A stretch of DNA of 64,000 nt. It comes from JBCCGG01 sp039029395. Lineage in GTDB: Bacteria > Pseudomonadota > Alphaproteobacteria > Kiloniellales > JAKSDN01. This document shows, in pieces, positions 17,743 through 26,628 of the stretch (the stretch's first letter is position 1; every line of letters starts with the position of its first letter). The stretch covers positions 117,320-181,319 of the forward strand of contig JBCCGG010000006.1 in the NCBI GenBank assembly GCA_039029395.1. The letters are read 5' to 3'. The position numbers and the translations under genes were made by a program. The notes below the pieces were generated by a model. That model made no database searches, had not been told where the DNA came from, and worked only from the letters and a program-made list of their open reading frames with translations.

Positions 17743-18053
17743 AAGGCCAACCTCCCAAAGACAAAATCGTGTGCTGAATATTCCATGCCTTCATGTATAA
17801 TTTATTAACGAGGGGTAAAATCGTGGATAGGCGAAATATTATTTGGGAAGTACATCCGAGCAGAAAATTTTACAGTCTATATACTAGGATGTAATTTAAA
17901 GTCTTTCGCCATTTTAACCATTAATACTATGGCAGCGCCTACTATTCCCCTGTCAGAAGAAGGCTCTCGCGGGACTCTCGAATCGGGCGCGCAGCGCTGG
18001 ATTGGCGTATGATTGGCGCGCGTAGTGTCGCCGACCGAAAGGAGCGCCGCGCC
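17743..18053. other. Divergent intergenic region between tadG and adenylate cyclase
   Basis: About 310 AT-richer bases. It must hold the promoters of both divergent genes, but I cannot name convincing -35/-10 pairs. I see no ORF with family resemblance and no strong hairpin. Confidence 0.4.
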
Positions 18054-19514
18054 ATGACCGCCTTGGGAGACTGGCTTCAGTCGATCAGCATCGGCCGGCG
18101 TCTGGGCTGGGCCTTCGCCAGCCTGGTCGCCCTGATGATCCTGTTCGGTGCCGTGGCGATCCACGAGATGGGCGCCTTGATGCGCCAGACCGTGGAGCTG
18201 ATCGAGCATCCTTTCACCGTGACTCGCGCGGTCGATGAGGTTGAGGAGGGGGTCTTACAAATTCAGATCGAAATGAACGCGCTCGCCGACGCGCGGGATT
18301 TCGACGAGATTCTAGAGCACGAGCGTCATATGGACGAGCACGGCGAGGTGGTGCTCGATAATTTAACGATTGTTAAAGATCGATTTCTCGGCTCGCCGGA
18401 GGAGGTCGCGGACATCGAGCAGGCCTTCGTGCTCTGGCGGCCGACCCGTCAGAAGGTGGTCGAACTGCGTCTCGCCGAGCGCTACATCGACGCCGAGGAT
18501 GTGATCAGGACCAAAAGCGCGCTCCAGGTTGCCGAGCTGCTTGAGCGCTTGGAGGCCCTGAAGGCCTTCGCCAAGAACAAGGCCGAGGAGTTCGAGGCCC
18601 GCTCTCACGAGATCGCCCGCCAGGGCAAGATCAGCCTGATTGCCTTGCTCGCGATCGGTGCGCTCTTCGCGACCCTGATCGCAATCGCGATCACCGGCTC
18701 GATCCGCCGCCCTCTAAGGGAGCTCGGCCGGGCAGCGCAGGACGTGGAGGCCGGCGACTTGGAGCGTCAGGCCAAGGTCGAAACCAAGGACGAGCTCGGC
18801 GAACTGGCCGGCGTTTTCAATGGCATGGTGCGTTCGATCCGCAATCAGACCGCCCAGATCGCCCGTCAAAACGAGGAGAACGAAGCGCTTCTGCTCAACA
18901 TATTGCCGGGCCCGATCGCCGAGCGCCTAAAGCGCGGCGAGGAGTCGATTGCCGACCACTTCCCCGACGTCACCGTGCTGTTCGCCGATATTGCGGGCTT
19001 CACGCCGATGAGCGCACGACTGCCGGCCGGCGAGCTGGTCGAGATCCTTAATCTTATCTTTTCCGCCTTCGACGAAGCGGCCAAGCACCATGGCGTGGAG
19101 AAAATCAAGACGATTGGGGATTCCTATATGGCGGTTACCGGTTTGACCCAGCCATTGCGCGACAATGCCGTAGCCATGGTGGAAATGGCGTTCGAGATGC
19201 TGGAGGCGATTGATCGCGTTAACCGGGAGCGTGGAACGAACTTTAGCCTGCGTGTCGGGATTAACGCAGGGCCTGTGGTGGCCGGCGTGATTGGCCGCTC
19301 GAAGTTCATCTACGACCTGTGGGGCGATACCGTAAACCTGGCGAGCCGCATGGAATCCCACGGCGTTGCCGGCCGGGTCCAGGTGACCGAGGAGATTTAC
19401 CACCGAGTTAAGGACCACTATGCCGCCGAGCCTCGCGGTAAGATCGAAGTCAAAGGCAAGGGCAAGATCAATGCCTATCTGATCGGCCGTCTAGAAGAGA
19501 CCGCGGCCGCGTGA
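18054..19514 (+). CDS. Membrane-bound class III adenylate cyclase with HAMP domain
   Basis: 486 residues from the ATG at 18054; AAGGAG about 10 bases upstream supports it over an ATG at 18009. Two membrane helices (~16-36 and ~190-214) enclose a helical periplasmic sensor, then HAMP (~215-265) and a catalytic domain (~300-470). Metal residues are in FADIAGFT and TIGDSYMA. The adenine-recognising Lys (KIKTIGD) and Asp (YDLWGDTVN) and the transition-state Asn/Arg (VNLASRME) are all present, which argues for ATP rather than GTP. It makes cAMP in response to an extracytoplasmic signal. A lone cyclic-nucleotide-binding protein lies 39 kb away at 59115. Confidence 0.95.
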   Translation: MTALGDWLQSISIGRRLGWAFASLVALMILFGAVAIHEMGALMRQTVELIEHPFTVTRAVDEVEEGVLQIQIEMNALADARDFDEILEHERHMDEHGEVVLDNLTIVKDRFLGSPEEVADIEQAFVLWRPTRQKVVELRLAERYIDAEDVIRTKSALQVAELLERLEALKAFAKNKAEEFEARSHEIARQGKISLIALLAIGALFATLIAIAITGSIRRPLRELGRAAQDVEAGDLERQAKVETKDELGELAGVFNGMVRSIRNQTAQIARQNEENEALLLNILPGPIAERLKRGEESIADHFPDVTVLFADIAGFTPMSARLPAGELVEILNLIFSAFDEAAKHHGVEKIKTIGDSYMAVTGLTQPLRDNAVAMVEMAFEMLEAIDRVNRERGTNFSLRVGINAGPVVAGVIGRSKFIYDLWGDTVNLASRMESHGVAGRVQVTEEIYHRVKDHYAAEPRGKIEVKGKGKINAYLIGRLEETAAA

Positions 19515-19515
19515 G

Positions 19516-19529
19516 CTGTCGTGCGACAG
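19516..19529 (+). terminator. Short inverted repeat after the cyclase gene
   Basis: CTGTCG and CGACAG (19516-19521, 19524-19529) form a 6-bp stem with a 2-base loop just after the cyclase stop. No T-run follows directly, so a terminator role is weakly supported. Confidence 0.3.
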
Positions 19530-19713
19530 AGTGATAGAAGAAGGTGCTCAGAATATAATTTCAATTTGGTTCTTATGATATTGCAAAATATGTACCTTTT
19601 TCCAAATCACTAGGCTGTCTCGCAAGCATTTGAAAATTGGTGCGGGACTAGGGGCGCGCCTTCCTTATAATTGACCCTCTGGCCAGGCACTGCGCTCTCG
19701 GGAGGTTGTCGCC

Positions 19714-19902
19714 ATGACAGGTGGCGGATACGAGTTCACCATGGTGGGCGTCGGTATCTTTTACATTTTGTTCTGGATCGGCTTCGTGGTTGGCTACGGC
19801 TTGGGCCTGCATATCTTGACCATGCTTGGCATCGGCCTGATCTCGGGCTATGCCGGCCTAGTGGTGTTGAACGGGTTGGAACGCCTCGGACCAAGGGAAT
19901 GA
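19714..19902 (+). CDS. Small two-helix membrane protein, unknown
   Basis: 62 residues with GGGAGG upstream of the ATG. Nearly all hydrophobic: helices around MVGVGIFYILFWIGFVVGYG and LGLHILTMLGIGLISGYAGL, then a short charged tail ending LERLGPRE. Plausible as a real small inner-membrane protein because of the ribosome-binding site and composition. No function recognised. Confidence 0.55.
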   Translation: MTGGGYEFTMVGVGIFYILFWIGFVVGYGLGLHILTMLGIGLISGYAGLVVLNGLERLGPRE

Positions 19903-20139
19903 GGCCAGTGGAGCGCAGCCGGGTTGCTCGGTAGACATCTCAGAGATCGATCAATCAAAAATAGATTATACCATCCTGTTACCTACAATTTATGTGAATA
20001 GCATTAAATCGGAATCGCCTCGTGATTTCTTCTGTGCTAGCGTTTCCGACCGAATCGTTGCGGCGCGCGTTGCGTGGGTTCGAAGGTATAGAGGGCACTG
20101 GTTTTTCTACTATAGATCGTTCTAGGGGGATCCAACATC

Positions 20140-20838
20140 ATGGAAATGAGCAAGCGGCTCGGGGCTGAGTTCCTGGGCACCTTTTGGCTGGTGTTCGGCG
20201 GCTGCGGCAGCGCCGTCCTGGCGGCCGGCTTTCCTGAGCTGGGGATCGGCTTCGTCGGCGTCTCCTTCGCCTTCGGGCTGACAGTGCTGACCATGGCCTA
20301 TGCCGTCGGCCACATCTCGGGCGGACACTTCAATCCGGCCGTTACCCTGGGTCTTTGGGCCGGCGGGCGCTTCTCAGCGACGGACATCCTGCCTTATTGG
20401 GTGGTTCAAGTGGTTGCCGCGATCGTCGCCGCCGGTGTGCTTTACTTGATTGCCAGCGGCAAGGCGGGCTTCGAGCTGGGAGGGTTCGCCTCCAACGGCT
20501 ATGGCGAGCATTCGCCGGGTGGCTACACCTTGTTCGCCGCACTGATCGCCGAGATCGTGCTCACCTTCTTCTTTCTCATTGTTATATTAGGCGCCACCGA
20601 CGGCCGGGCACCGGCCGGCTTTGCGCCGATCGCGATCGGCTTGGGGCTGACCCTGATCCATCTGATCTCGATCCCGGTGACCAACACATCGGTGAATCCG
20701 GCGCGCTCCACGGGACCGGCACTCTTCGTGGGCGGCTGGGCGCTCGCACAGCTCTGGATGTTCTGGGTCGCCCCATTGATCGGCGCGCTCCTCGCGGGCT
20801 TTGCCTATCGCTGGCTCGGCGGCAAAGAGCAGAGCTGA
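20140..20838 (+). CDS. aqpZ: Aquaporin Z
   Basis: 232 residues, the usual AqpZ length (231 in E. coli). Both pore motifs are present: GGHFNPAVT (NPA at 65-67) and TNTSVNPARST (NPA near 186). Six membrane helices are evident. The arginine after the second NPA (the ar/R filter) is retained. A water channel of the inner membrane. The next gene starts ~35 bases downstream. Confidence 0.95.
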   Translation: MEMSKRLGAEFLGTFWLVFGGCGSAVLAAGFPELGIGFVGVSFAFGLTVLTMAYAVGHISGGHFNPAVTLGLWAGGRFSATDILPYWVVQVVAAIVAAGVLYLIASGKAGFELGGFASNGYGEHSPGGYTLFAALIAEIVLTFFFLIVILGATDGRAPAGFAPIAIGLGLTLIHLISIPVTNTSVNPARSTGPALFVGGWALAQLWMFWVAPLIGALLAGFAYRWLGGKEQS

Positions 20839-20872
20839 GAGAAACGATCAGGCCGGGGCGGCGGTGGCGCAC

Positions 20873-21958
20873 ATGGACCAGCATCCCCGGCCGATCGATC
20901 AGACATTCTCGCGCAACGCCATGGACGCGGCGGTCAAGATCGGCTTGGTCGCCTTCGTGGTCTACTGGTGCTTCGAGATCCTGGCGCCCTTCATCATCGT
21001 CGTGTTCTGGGCCGCCATCCTGGCAATCGGCTTTCATCCGCTGTGCCAGAGGATCGCGCGCCGTCTGGGCGGGCGCACGGTGCTGGCCGCAACGCTCCTG
21101 ACTCTTTTCTCGGTCGTGCTCCTGGTCGGCCCAATCGGGTCGCTCGGCCTGGTCTTTGTCGAGGATATGAACAAGGCCGTGACCGCATTGCAGTCGGGCG
21201 CCAAGATCGTTCCGCCGCCACCCCAGGGGGTCAAAGAGTGGCCGCTGGTCGGCGAAACCCTTCACGAATTCTGGGATCTCGCCGCGCACAATCTCACGGC
21301 CGCCGTGAAGGCGATCAGACCCCAGCTTACCGCGGTTGCACAGACGGTCCTTAGCTCGGCCGCCAACATCAGCCTCGGGCTGCTGCAGTTCCTGGTCGCC
21401 CTGATCATCGCAGGCTTTCTGCTGACTCGCTCGAAGGTCACGGACGTCGCCATGGTCGCGGTTGCCGAGCGCCTCATGGCGGAGCGCGGCGAGCCGATGG
21501 TGCGATTGATGGAAAGCACCGTGCGCAACGTGACCCGGGGCGTGCTCGGCACCGCGGTCATTCAAACCTTCTTCATCGGCCTCGGCATGGTGGTTGCCGG
21601 CATACCGGGCGCCGCGATCTGGACCGCGCTTTGCCTTTTTCTCTCGATCGTCCAGATCGGCCCGGGAATCGTCATGGTGGGAACGGTCCTCTACATGTTC
21701 TCTGAAGCCAGCACTTTGGCGGCCGTGGTTTACTTGATCTACGCGGTGCCGGTCACACTGATCGACAATGTGCTGAAGCCGATCCTGATGGGCCGCGGCT
21801 CGACGGTCCCGGTGCTGGTGATCTTCCTAGGCGTGGTCGGCGGCACGCTGGCCTATGGCCTGATCGGGGTTTTCGTCGGCCCGGTGGTGCTCGCGGTCGG
21901 CTACGTGCTCTTCATGGCCTGGCTCGAGACTTCGAAGGAGAGCCCCCCGGCGCCCTGA
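20873..21958 (+). CDS. AI-2E/PerM-family membrane transporter
   Basis: About 361 residues from the ATG at 20873, preferred over a TTG at 20801 that lies inside aqpZ. Seven to eight helices; C-terminal features (VPVTLIDNVLKPILMGRG, VPVLVIFLGVVGGTLAYGLIGVFVGPVVLAV) are diagnostic of the AI-2E transporter family (PF01594). Members export or move small molecules or act as sodium/proton antiporters, so AI-2 itself is not implied. Lies in probable operon with aqpZ. Confidence 0.85.
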   Translation: MDQHPRPIDQTFSRNAMDAAVKIGLVAFVVYWCFEILAPFIIVVFWAAILAIGFHPLCQRIARRLGGRTVLAATLLTLFSVVLLVGPIGSLGLVFVEDMNKAVTALQSGAKIVPPPPQGVKEWPLVGETLHEFWDLAAHNLTAAVKAIRPQLTAVAQTVLSSAANISLGLLQFLVALIIAGFLLTRSKVTDVAMVAVAERLMAERGEPMVRLMESTVRNVTRGVLGTAVIQTFFIGLGMVVAGIPGAAIWTALCLFLSIVQIGPGIVMVGTVLYMFSEASTLAAVVYLIYAVPVTLIDNVLKPILMGRGSTVPVLVIFLGVVGGTLAYGLIGVFVGPVVLAVGYVLFMAWLETSKESPPAP

Positions 21959-22023
21959 GCGGACACTCAGGGAATGTACGACGGCAGCCATCGCGGACCT
22001 GGCAAAGCCTATTCGCTGGCCCT

Positions 22024-23028
22024 ATGCTCGCCGCGGTTTTTAATGCCGTGAGTCCGAACATGCCCCTCCACGCAACACGCCTCGGCGATGGTCCGATTAT
22101 CTCGCCCCACATGGACGACCGCATGGGCGACAATATCTGCAATCCGGCGGTGATCCGCATGCCCGATTGGGCCACGGGCCGGCTTGGCCGCTACCACCTC
22201 TATTTCGCGGACCACAAGGGCAAGTACATCAGGCTCGCCTATGCCGAGCGGCTGACCGGCCCCTGGAAAATGCACCGGCCCGGCGTGCTCGAACTTTCAG
22301 ACTCCCTTTTTGAGCCGGTCGATCCGCCCGAACCGGCGCCGGCCGAGCGCCCGGCCTGGGCCAAGAAGATGCGCGGCGGCTACCTCTATGCCCACATCGC
22401 CTCGCCGGACATCCACATCGATCATGAGGCCCGCAGGTTCCGCATGTACTACCACGGCTTGCTCGCCAACGGTGATCAAGAGACCCGCTTGGCGCTTTCC
22501 GACGACGGCCTCGCCTTCACACCCCTGGCCCCCTCGTTGGGCCCGCCCTATTTTCGCGCCTTTGAGTACGAAGGGGCCGTCTACACGGTTCCCTGGGGCG
22601 GCGCACTGTGGCGGGCGGCAACCTGGGAGGGTCCCTTCGAAGAAGGCCCCCAAGTCATTCCCTTCGAGGTCAAGGAGGGCCTGGGCGAGGGCTTCCGCCA
22701 CGGCGAGGCGCACCGGGTCGGCGAAACCTTGCACCTCTTCTATACGCGCATGGGCGACCGACCAGAGCGCATACTCCACGCGACCATGTCGCTCTCCGGC
22801 GACTGGCGCAGCTGGCGCGCTTCAGAGCCGACGACTTTGTTGGCACCCGAGTTGCCATGGGAGGGCGCCGATTTGCCCCTCGAGACCTCGGTCATGGGAG
22901 CGGTCGCTGAGCCAGTTCACGAGTTGAGGGATCCTTGCGTGTTCGTGGACGAGGACGGCCAATGCTATCTGCTCTACTGTGGCGCCGGGGAGAGCGCCAT
23001 CGGTCTGGCGTTGCTGAACGGGCTTTGA
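22024..23028 (+). CDS. GH43-like five-bladed beta-propeller protein, putative glycosidase
   Basis: 334 residues from ATG 22024; ATG at 22060 (residue 13, MPLHATRLGDGPI) may be the true start, and neither has a strong Shine-Dalgarno. The sequence has the repeated blade feel of GH43/GH32-type propellers (GRYHLYFADHKGKYIRLAYAE, RRFRMYYHGL, HELRDPCVFVDEDGQCYLLYC). The catalytic acid triad cannot be assigned with confidence. First gene of a tight cluster with two 2OG oxygenase genes and gph. No signal peptide, so cytoplasmic. Confidence 0.65.
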   Translation: MLAAVFNAVSPNMPLHATRLGDGPIISPHMDDRMGDNICNPAVIRMPDWATGRLGRYHLYFADHKGKYIRLAYAERLTGPWKMHRPGVLELSDSLFEPVDPPEPAPAERPAWAKKMRGGYLYAHIASPDIHIDHEARRFRMYYHGLLANGDQETRLALSDDGLAFTPLAPSLGPPYFRAFEYEGAVYTVPWGGALWRAATWEGPFEEGPQVIPFEVKEGLGEGFRHGEAHRVGETLHLFYTRMGDRPERILHATMSLSGDWRSWRASEPTTLLAPELPWEGADLPLETSVMGAVAEPVHELRDPCVFVDEDGQCYLLYCGAGESAIGLALLNGL

Positions 23029-23032
23029 TGAG

Positions 23033-24079
23033 ATGACGGACACTGTGAGACTGGAGATCGGCGACTTTTTGCCCGGCTTCGAACTGACCAGCCAGCGTGG
23101 CCGGCCGATCGATCTGATCGACGTCGCCATGGGCCTGCCGATCGTGATCCTCTTTTTCGCCGACGACGGCGCGCCGGAGACCGAGCAAATGCTGCGCGGC
23201 TTCGTCACTCTGCAGGATCGCCTCAAGCCCCTCTTCCATCTGATTTCGGTCAACAATGCTGGGGCCGAGGCCAATGGCGCCAATCGGCTCTATGGGGCGC
23301 TGCCGTTCCCGGTGCTGGGCGATCCAGACGGCGCGGTTGCCCGAACCTACGGGCTGGACTCAGGGTCCTTGGCCGTGGTCATCGCCGACGCCAACCGGCG
23401 GATCACCAGCCTGGAACGTGGGCCTGCCGACGGGCACTTGGCCGAGCGCTTGGCGGAGCGTTTCGAGGGCCAGTCCCGGCCGGCGCCCCGGGAGGTCCGC
23501 CCCGCGGCGCCGGTGCTCTACGTGCCGGGGGTCTTCGATGAGACGTTCTGCCAGCGCATGATCGCGCTCTACGAGACGGGCGGCAACGCCCCCTCGGGGG
23601 TGTTCCAAAGAGACTATCAGGAAGCCGGCGGCCTGATGAAGCCGGAAACCAAGATCCGGCGCGACCACATCGTCGTGGATCCCGCGGTCAACAACCAGAT
23701 CGGTGCGCTGATCGGCAAGCGGGTTGTACCGGAGATCCGCAAGGCCTTCAGCTTTCCGGTTAAGCACGTCAAGGAGTTCAAGATCAGCTGCTACGACGCA
23801 GAAGGCGGCGGCTACTTTCGTCTCCATCGGGATAACCGCAACCCCTTGGGCGCCGGCCGGCGCTTTGCCATGACGCTCAATCTCAATACCGGCGATTACG
23901 AAGGTGGCTATCTGCGCTTTCCAGAGTACGGCCCAGAGCTTTATCGGCCGGCTGCTGGCGAGGCGGTGGTCTTCGCCTGCAACCTGCTGCACGAGGCGAC
24001 TCCGGTCACCGCCGGCCGTCGTTTCGTGCTCCTGACCTTCTTCTTTGGCCCCGATGGCGAGGGCAACATCATCGAGTGA
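23033..24079 (+). CDS. Redoxin-like domain fused to 2OG-Fe(II) oxygenase
   Basis: 348 residues. Residues ~7-145 have a peroxiredoxin/AhpC-TSA fold pattern (IGDFLPGFELTSQRGRPIDL, FPVLGDPDGAVARTYGL), but no cysteine occurs before residue 173, so the peroxidatic Cys is missing. Residues ~160-345 form a prolyl-4-hydroxylase-like 2-oxoglutarate oxygenase with HxD (H265, D267 in YFRLHRDNRNP), distal H320 (LLHEATPVT) and a 2OG-binding Arg (~329-330). Likely hydroxylates a protein or small molecule. The gene follows the GH43-like gene by 4 bases. Confidence 0.85.
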   Translation: MTDTVRLEIGDFLPGFELTSQRGRPIDLIDVAMGLPIVILFFADDGAPETEQMLRGFVTLQDRLKPLFHLISVNNAGAEANGANRLYGALPFPVLGDPDGAVARTYGLDSGSLAVVIADANRRITSLERGPADGHLAERLAERFEGQSRPAPREVRPAAPVLYVPGVFDETFCQRMIALYETGGNAPSGVFQRDYQEAGGLMKPETKIRRDHIVVDPAVNNQIGALIGKRVVPEIRKAFSFPVKHVKEFKISCYDAEGGGYFRLHRDNRNPLGAGRRFAMTLNLNTGDYEGGYLRFPEYGPELYRPAAGEAVVFACNLLHEATPVTAGRRFVLLTFFFGPDGEGNIIE

Positions 24080-25626
24080 CGGCACGGCCTCGATTGCCAA
24101 GCCGGCGCGATCGCGCTATCGCTTCGGCCATGAGCACGCTGGCATTGCAGCACGCCCAAGAGGGCGCAGCCCATGCTTCGGCTGGACGCCTGGAGGCAGC
24201 GATCGGCGCTTACCGCCGGGCGCTCGCGCTTGAGCCGGATCATGCCGCGGTGCACTGTGCGCTCGGAATCGCGCTCGCCAAACGTGGCCAGGTCAACCAC
24301 GCGATGGCCGCCTACCAGCAGGCGATCGCGCTGGCGCCCCAGGCCGCTGCCGGGCCCTACAATCTGGCTCTGCTGCAGCACGCCACCGGGCGCTATGGCG
24401 AAGCCGAAGCGTCTTTGCGCCGGGCGTTGGCGCTTGAGCCAAGTTTGGCCGCCGGCCATGGGAAATTGGCGCTCACCCTGGAGGCGCTGGGCCAGCTCGA
24501 GCCGGCCGCCGAGGCCCTGCGTCAGGCCTTGGCGTTGAGGCCGGGCCATCCGGGCGACCTGTTGAGCCTGGCGCGCATCCTAGAGAAGCTGGGCCAACCC
24601 GATCAGGCCCGCGGCGCCCTCGGGCAGGCGCTCGCGGCCCAGCCCGACGCGCCGCCGCTGCTGGTTGCCCAGGCCCGGCTGCTCAAGACATTGGGTCGAG
24701 ACGATGAGGCGGCCGAGACCGCGCGGCGGGCCCTGGCGCTCCAGCCTGGTGACCTGGAGGTCTTGCGCACGCTGCGGGTTGTGCTCGGCGAGCAGGGCGC
24801 GGCCGAGGCCGAGGCGGCCTATCGTACGGCGCTTGCCCGGCGCCCGGACTTCGCCGACGGGGCCTGCGATCTGGCCGAGCTGCGCCTGGCCCAGGGCGAC
24901 GCCGCCGGCGCGCTGGCGGTTTGCGAGGATTGCTTGGCGGCCACCCCGGGCCAGACCCGGGCGCTCGCGGTCAAGACGGTCGCCCTCAACGAGCTGGGCG
25001 AGACCCAGAAGCTCGCCCGCCTGACCAGCCAAGACCTCTTCGTGCAAGAGCGCCGTTGGAATGATGTCGGCGCGTTGAACCAAGAGCTGGCCCGCCACAT
25101 CCTGGCTCACCCTTCGCTGTTTCACGAGCCGCGCGAAACCGCGACCCGCTTGGGCCGTCACTCGGGCGAGCTGCTGATCGAGCCCAAGGGACCGGTTACT
25201 AAGCTCGAGGCAATGATCTGCCAGGCGGTTGAGGACTACCAGGCTGCGCTCAAGAGCAACCCTTTCCTGACGCCCCCGGCGCCGACCCCGGAGCGCTGGA
25301 GCCTCAATGTCTGGGCGGTGGTGCTCGAGGCGGCCGGTTATCAGCAGGCCCATATCCATCCCTCGGCCTGGCTCAGCGGGGTCTATTACGCCGCCCTGCC
25401 GGCGCTCGACGAGGAGCAGGCGCACGAAGCCGGCTGGCTGGAGTTCGGCCGGCCGCTCGCCCATCACCGCACCACGGTGGCGCCGCCGACCACGGCGATT
25501 CGGCCGGAGGAGGGGCTCATGGTGCTCTTTCCCTCCTATCTCTTTCACCGCACGATTCCCTTTTCGGGCAGCGGTACCCGCATCTCGATCGCCTTCGACG
25601 TCATCCCGGAAGGCGAGCGGCCATGA
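24076..25626 (+). CDS. TPR protein with C-terminal 2OG-Fe(II) oxygenase domain
   Basis: 516 residues using a GTG that overlaps the previous stop (GTGA at 24076-24079); the ATG at 24130 (residue 19) is an alternative start. TPR units repeat from residue ~20 to ~300 with the usual A-x-x-x-Y-x-x-A-L-x-L-x-P pattern (AIGAYRRALALEPDHA). Residues ~330-512 match a TIGR02466-type putative 2OG-Fe(II) oxygenase: QQAHIHPSAWLSGVYYA and LFPSYLFHRTIPFSGSGTRI. The TPRs probably bind a protein substrate. It overlaps gph by 4 bases. Confidence 0.85.
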   Translation: MTARPRLPSRRDRAIASAMSTLALQHAQEGAAHASAGRLEAAIGAYRRALALEPDHAAVHCALGIALAKRGQVNHAMAAYQQAIALAPQAAAGPYNLALLQHATGRYGEAEASLRRALALEPSLAAGHGKLALTLEALGQLEPAAEALRQALALRPGHPGDLLSLARILEKLGQPDQARGALGQALAAQPDAPPLLVAQARLLKTLGRDDEAAETARRALALQPGDLEVLRTLRVVLGEQGAAEAEAAYRTALARRPDFADGACDLAELRLAQGDAAGALAVCEDCLAATPGQTRALAVKTVALNELGETQKLARLTSQDLFVQERRWNDVGALNQELARHILAHPSLFHEPRETATRLGRHSGELLIEPKGPVTKLEAMICQAVEDYQAALKSNPFLTPPAPTPERWSLNVWAVVLEAAGYQQAHIHPSAWLSGVYYAALPALDEEQAHEAGWLEFGRPLAHHRTTVAPPTTAIRPEEGLMVLFPSYLFHRTIPFSGSGTRISIAFDVIPEGERP

Positions 25627-26273
25627 GGCGCGGGCTGCTCTTGGATCTGGACGGCACACTGGTGGATTCCGCGGCCGATCTCGCCGAATCCCTCAACGAC
25701 CTGCGCGCCGAGCTGGGCCACGACCCGCTCCCGCTGGAGCAGGTGCTGACCATGGTTGGCGAGGGGGTCGGCAAGCTGGTCGAGCGAGGCCTGGCCGACG
25801 GCCCCCATGAAACCGATCTGGCGCGCCATACGAGCCGGCTCATGGCGCTCTACGGCCCCCGAGTGACCCGCAAGACCCGGCCCTATCCGGGCGTGCCCGA
25901 GACTTTGCTGGCGCTGTTGGCTGACGGCTGGCACTTGGGCATTTGCACCAACAAGCCCGAGGCCCTCGCCCGCAAGGTGCTCGACGAGCTGGACCTGGCA
26001 AAGCACTTTGCCGCGGTCACCGGTGGCGACAGCTTCCCGCGCCGCAAGCCCGATCCGAGCCACCCGCGCGCCGCTCTGGTGCAGATGGCCTGTCCGGCCG
26101 AGCATGCAGTCTTCGTCGGAGACAGCCAGATCGATCTGGAAACCGCCCGCAGCGCCGGCCTGCCAGTGGTGCTGGTCGCCTACGGCTACGCCAAGAGTCC
26201 AGCCGAGGAGCTCGGCGCCGATGCCGTGATCTCACGCTTTGAAGACTTGCCAGGGGTGCTGGCGCAGCTGTGA
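25623..26273 (+). CDS. gph: Phosphoglycolate phosphatase, HAD family
   Basis: 216 residues. HAD motif I DLDGTLVDS (8-16), motif II in GICTNKP, motif III lysine in FPRRKPDP and motif IV VGDSQIDLETA are all present, and the cap matches the Gph/PGP family length (~220). It likely removes phosphate from 2-phosphoglycolate, from DNA-repair ends or oxygenase metabolism. Overlaps the TPR oxygenase gene by 4 bases, so it is co-translated with it; whether this is functional linkage is unknown. Confidence 0.85.
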   Translation: MRRGLLLDLDGTLVDSAADLAESLNDLRAELGHDPLPLEQVLTMVGEGVGKLVERGLADGPHETDLARHTSRLMALYGPRVTRKTRPYPGVPETLLALLADGWHLGICTNKPEALARKVLDELDLAKHFAAVTGGDSFPRRKPDPSHPRAALVQMACPAEHAVFVGDSQIDLETARSAGLPVVLVAYGYAKSPAEELGADAVISRFEDLPGVLAQL

Positions 26274-26283
26274 GTTTCGCGGC

Positions 26284-26628
26284 TTAGACCGCTGCCCGCA
26301 CGATCACCGCCGCGTTGACGAAGACGCACGGTCGGCCGCTGGTCTCGTCGATCACGTTAAGGCCGCCCTTGACCGCTTTGGGTGTAACGCGACCGAAGGG
26401 CAGGTCTTCCAGCACGGCCGCCAGATCGATCTGCTCAGGCTCCTGAGCCGCCAGGATGAGCTCGATCTCAAGATCGTCGGGATCGATGTTCAGGCTACGC
26501 ACGATGGTCAGCGAAGAATGGCGGATCGCGTCCTGCAAGGCGCGCTTGGCGGCCTTGGTGTAGTCGGCGCTGTGCAGCGCGCTGCCGGTGCCCATCTCCA
26601 GGATAAGGGACTTGAGCGCGGCGCTCAT
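26284..26628 (-). CDS. Lin0512-family protein (second of tandem pair)
   Basis: 114 residues. MSAALKSLILEMGTGSALHSADYTKAAKRALQD and the later KAVKGGLNV match the Lin0512 family, small proteins of unknown function. It resembles the preceding gene in most positions (E-x-G-T-G-x-D-x-x-x-x-D-x-T-K-A-A, KGGL) but is clearly a diverged paralogue. Its start overlaps the stop of the upstream copy by 4 bases (ATGA), so the two subunits are probably made together, perhaps as a hetero-oligomer. Confidence 0.8.
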   Translation of the reverse strand: MSAALKSLILEMGTGSALHSADYTKAAKRALQDAIRHSSLTIVRSLNIDPDDLEIELILAAQEPEQIDLAAVLEDLPFGRVTPKAVKGGLNVIDETSGRPCVFVNAAVIVRAAV

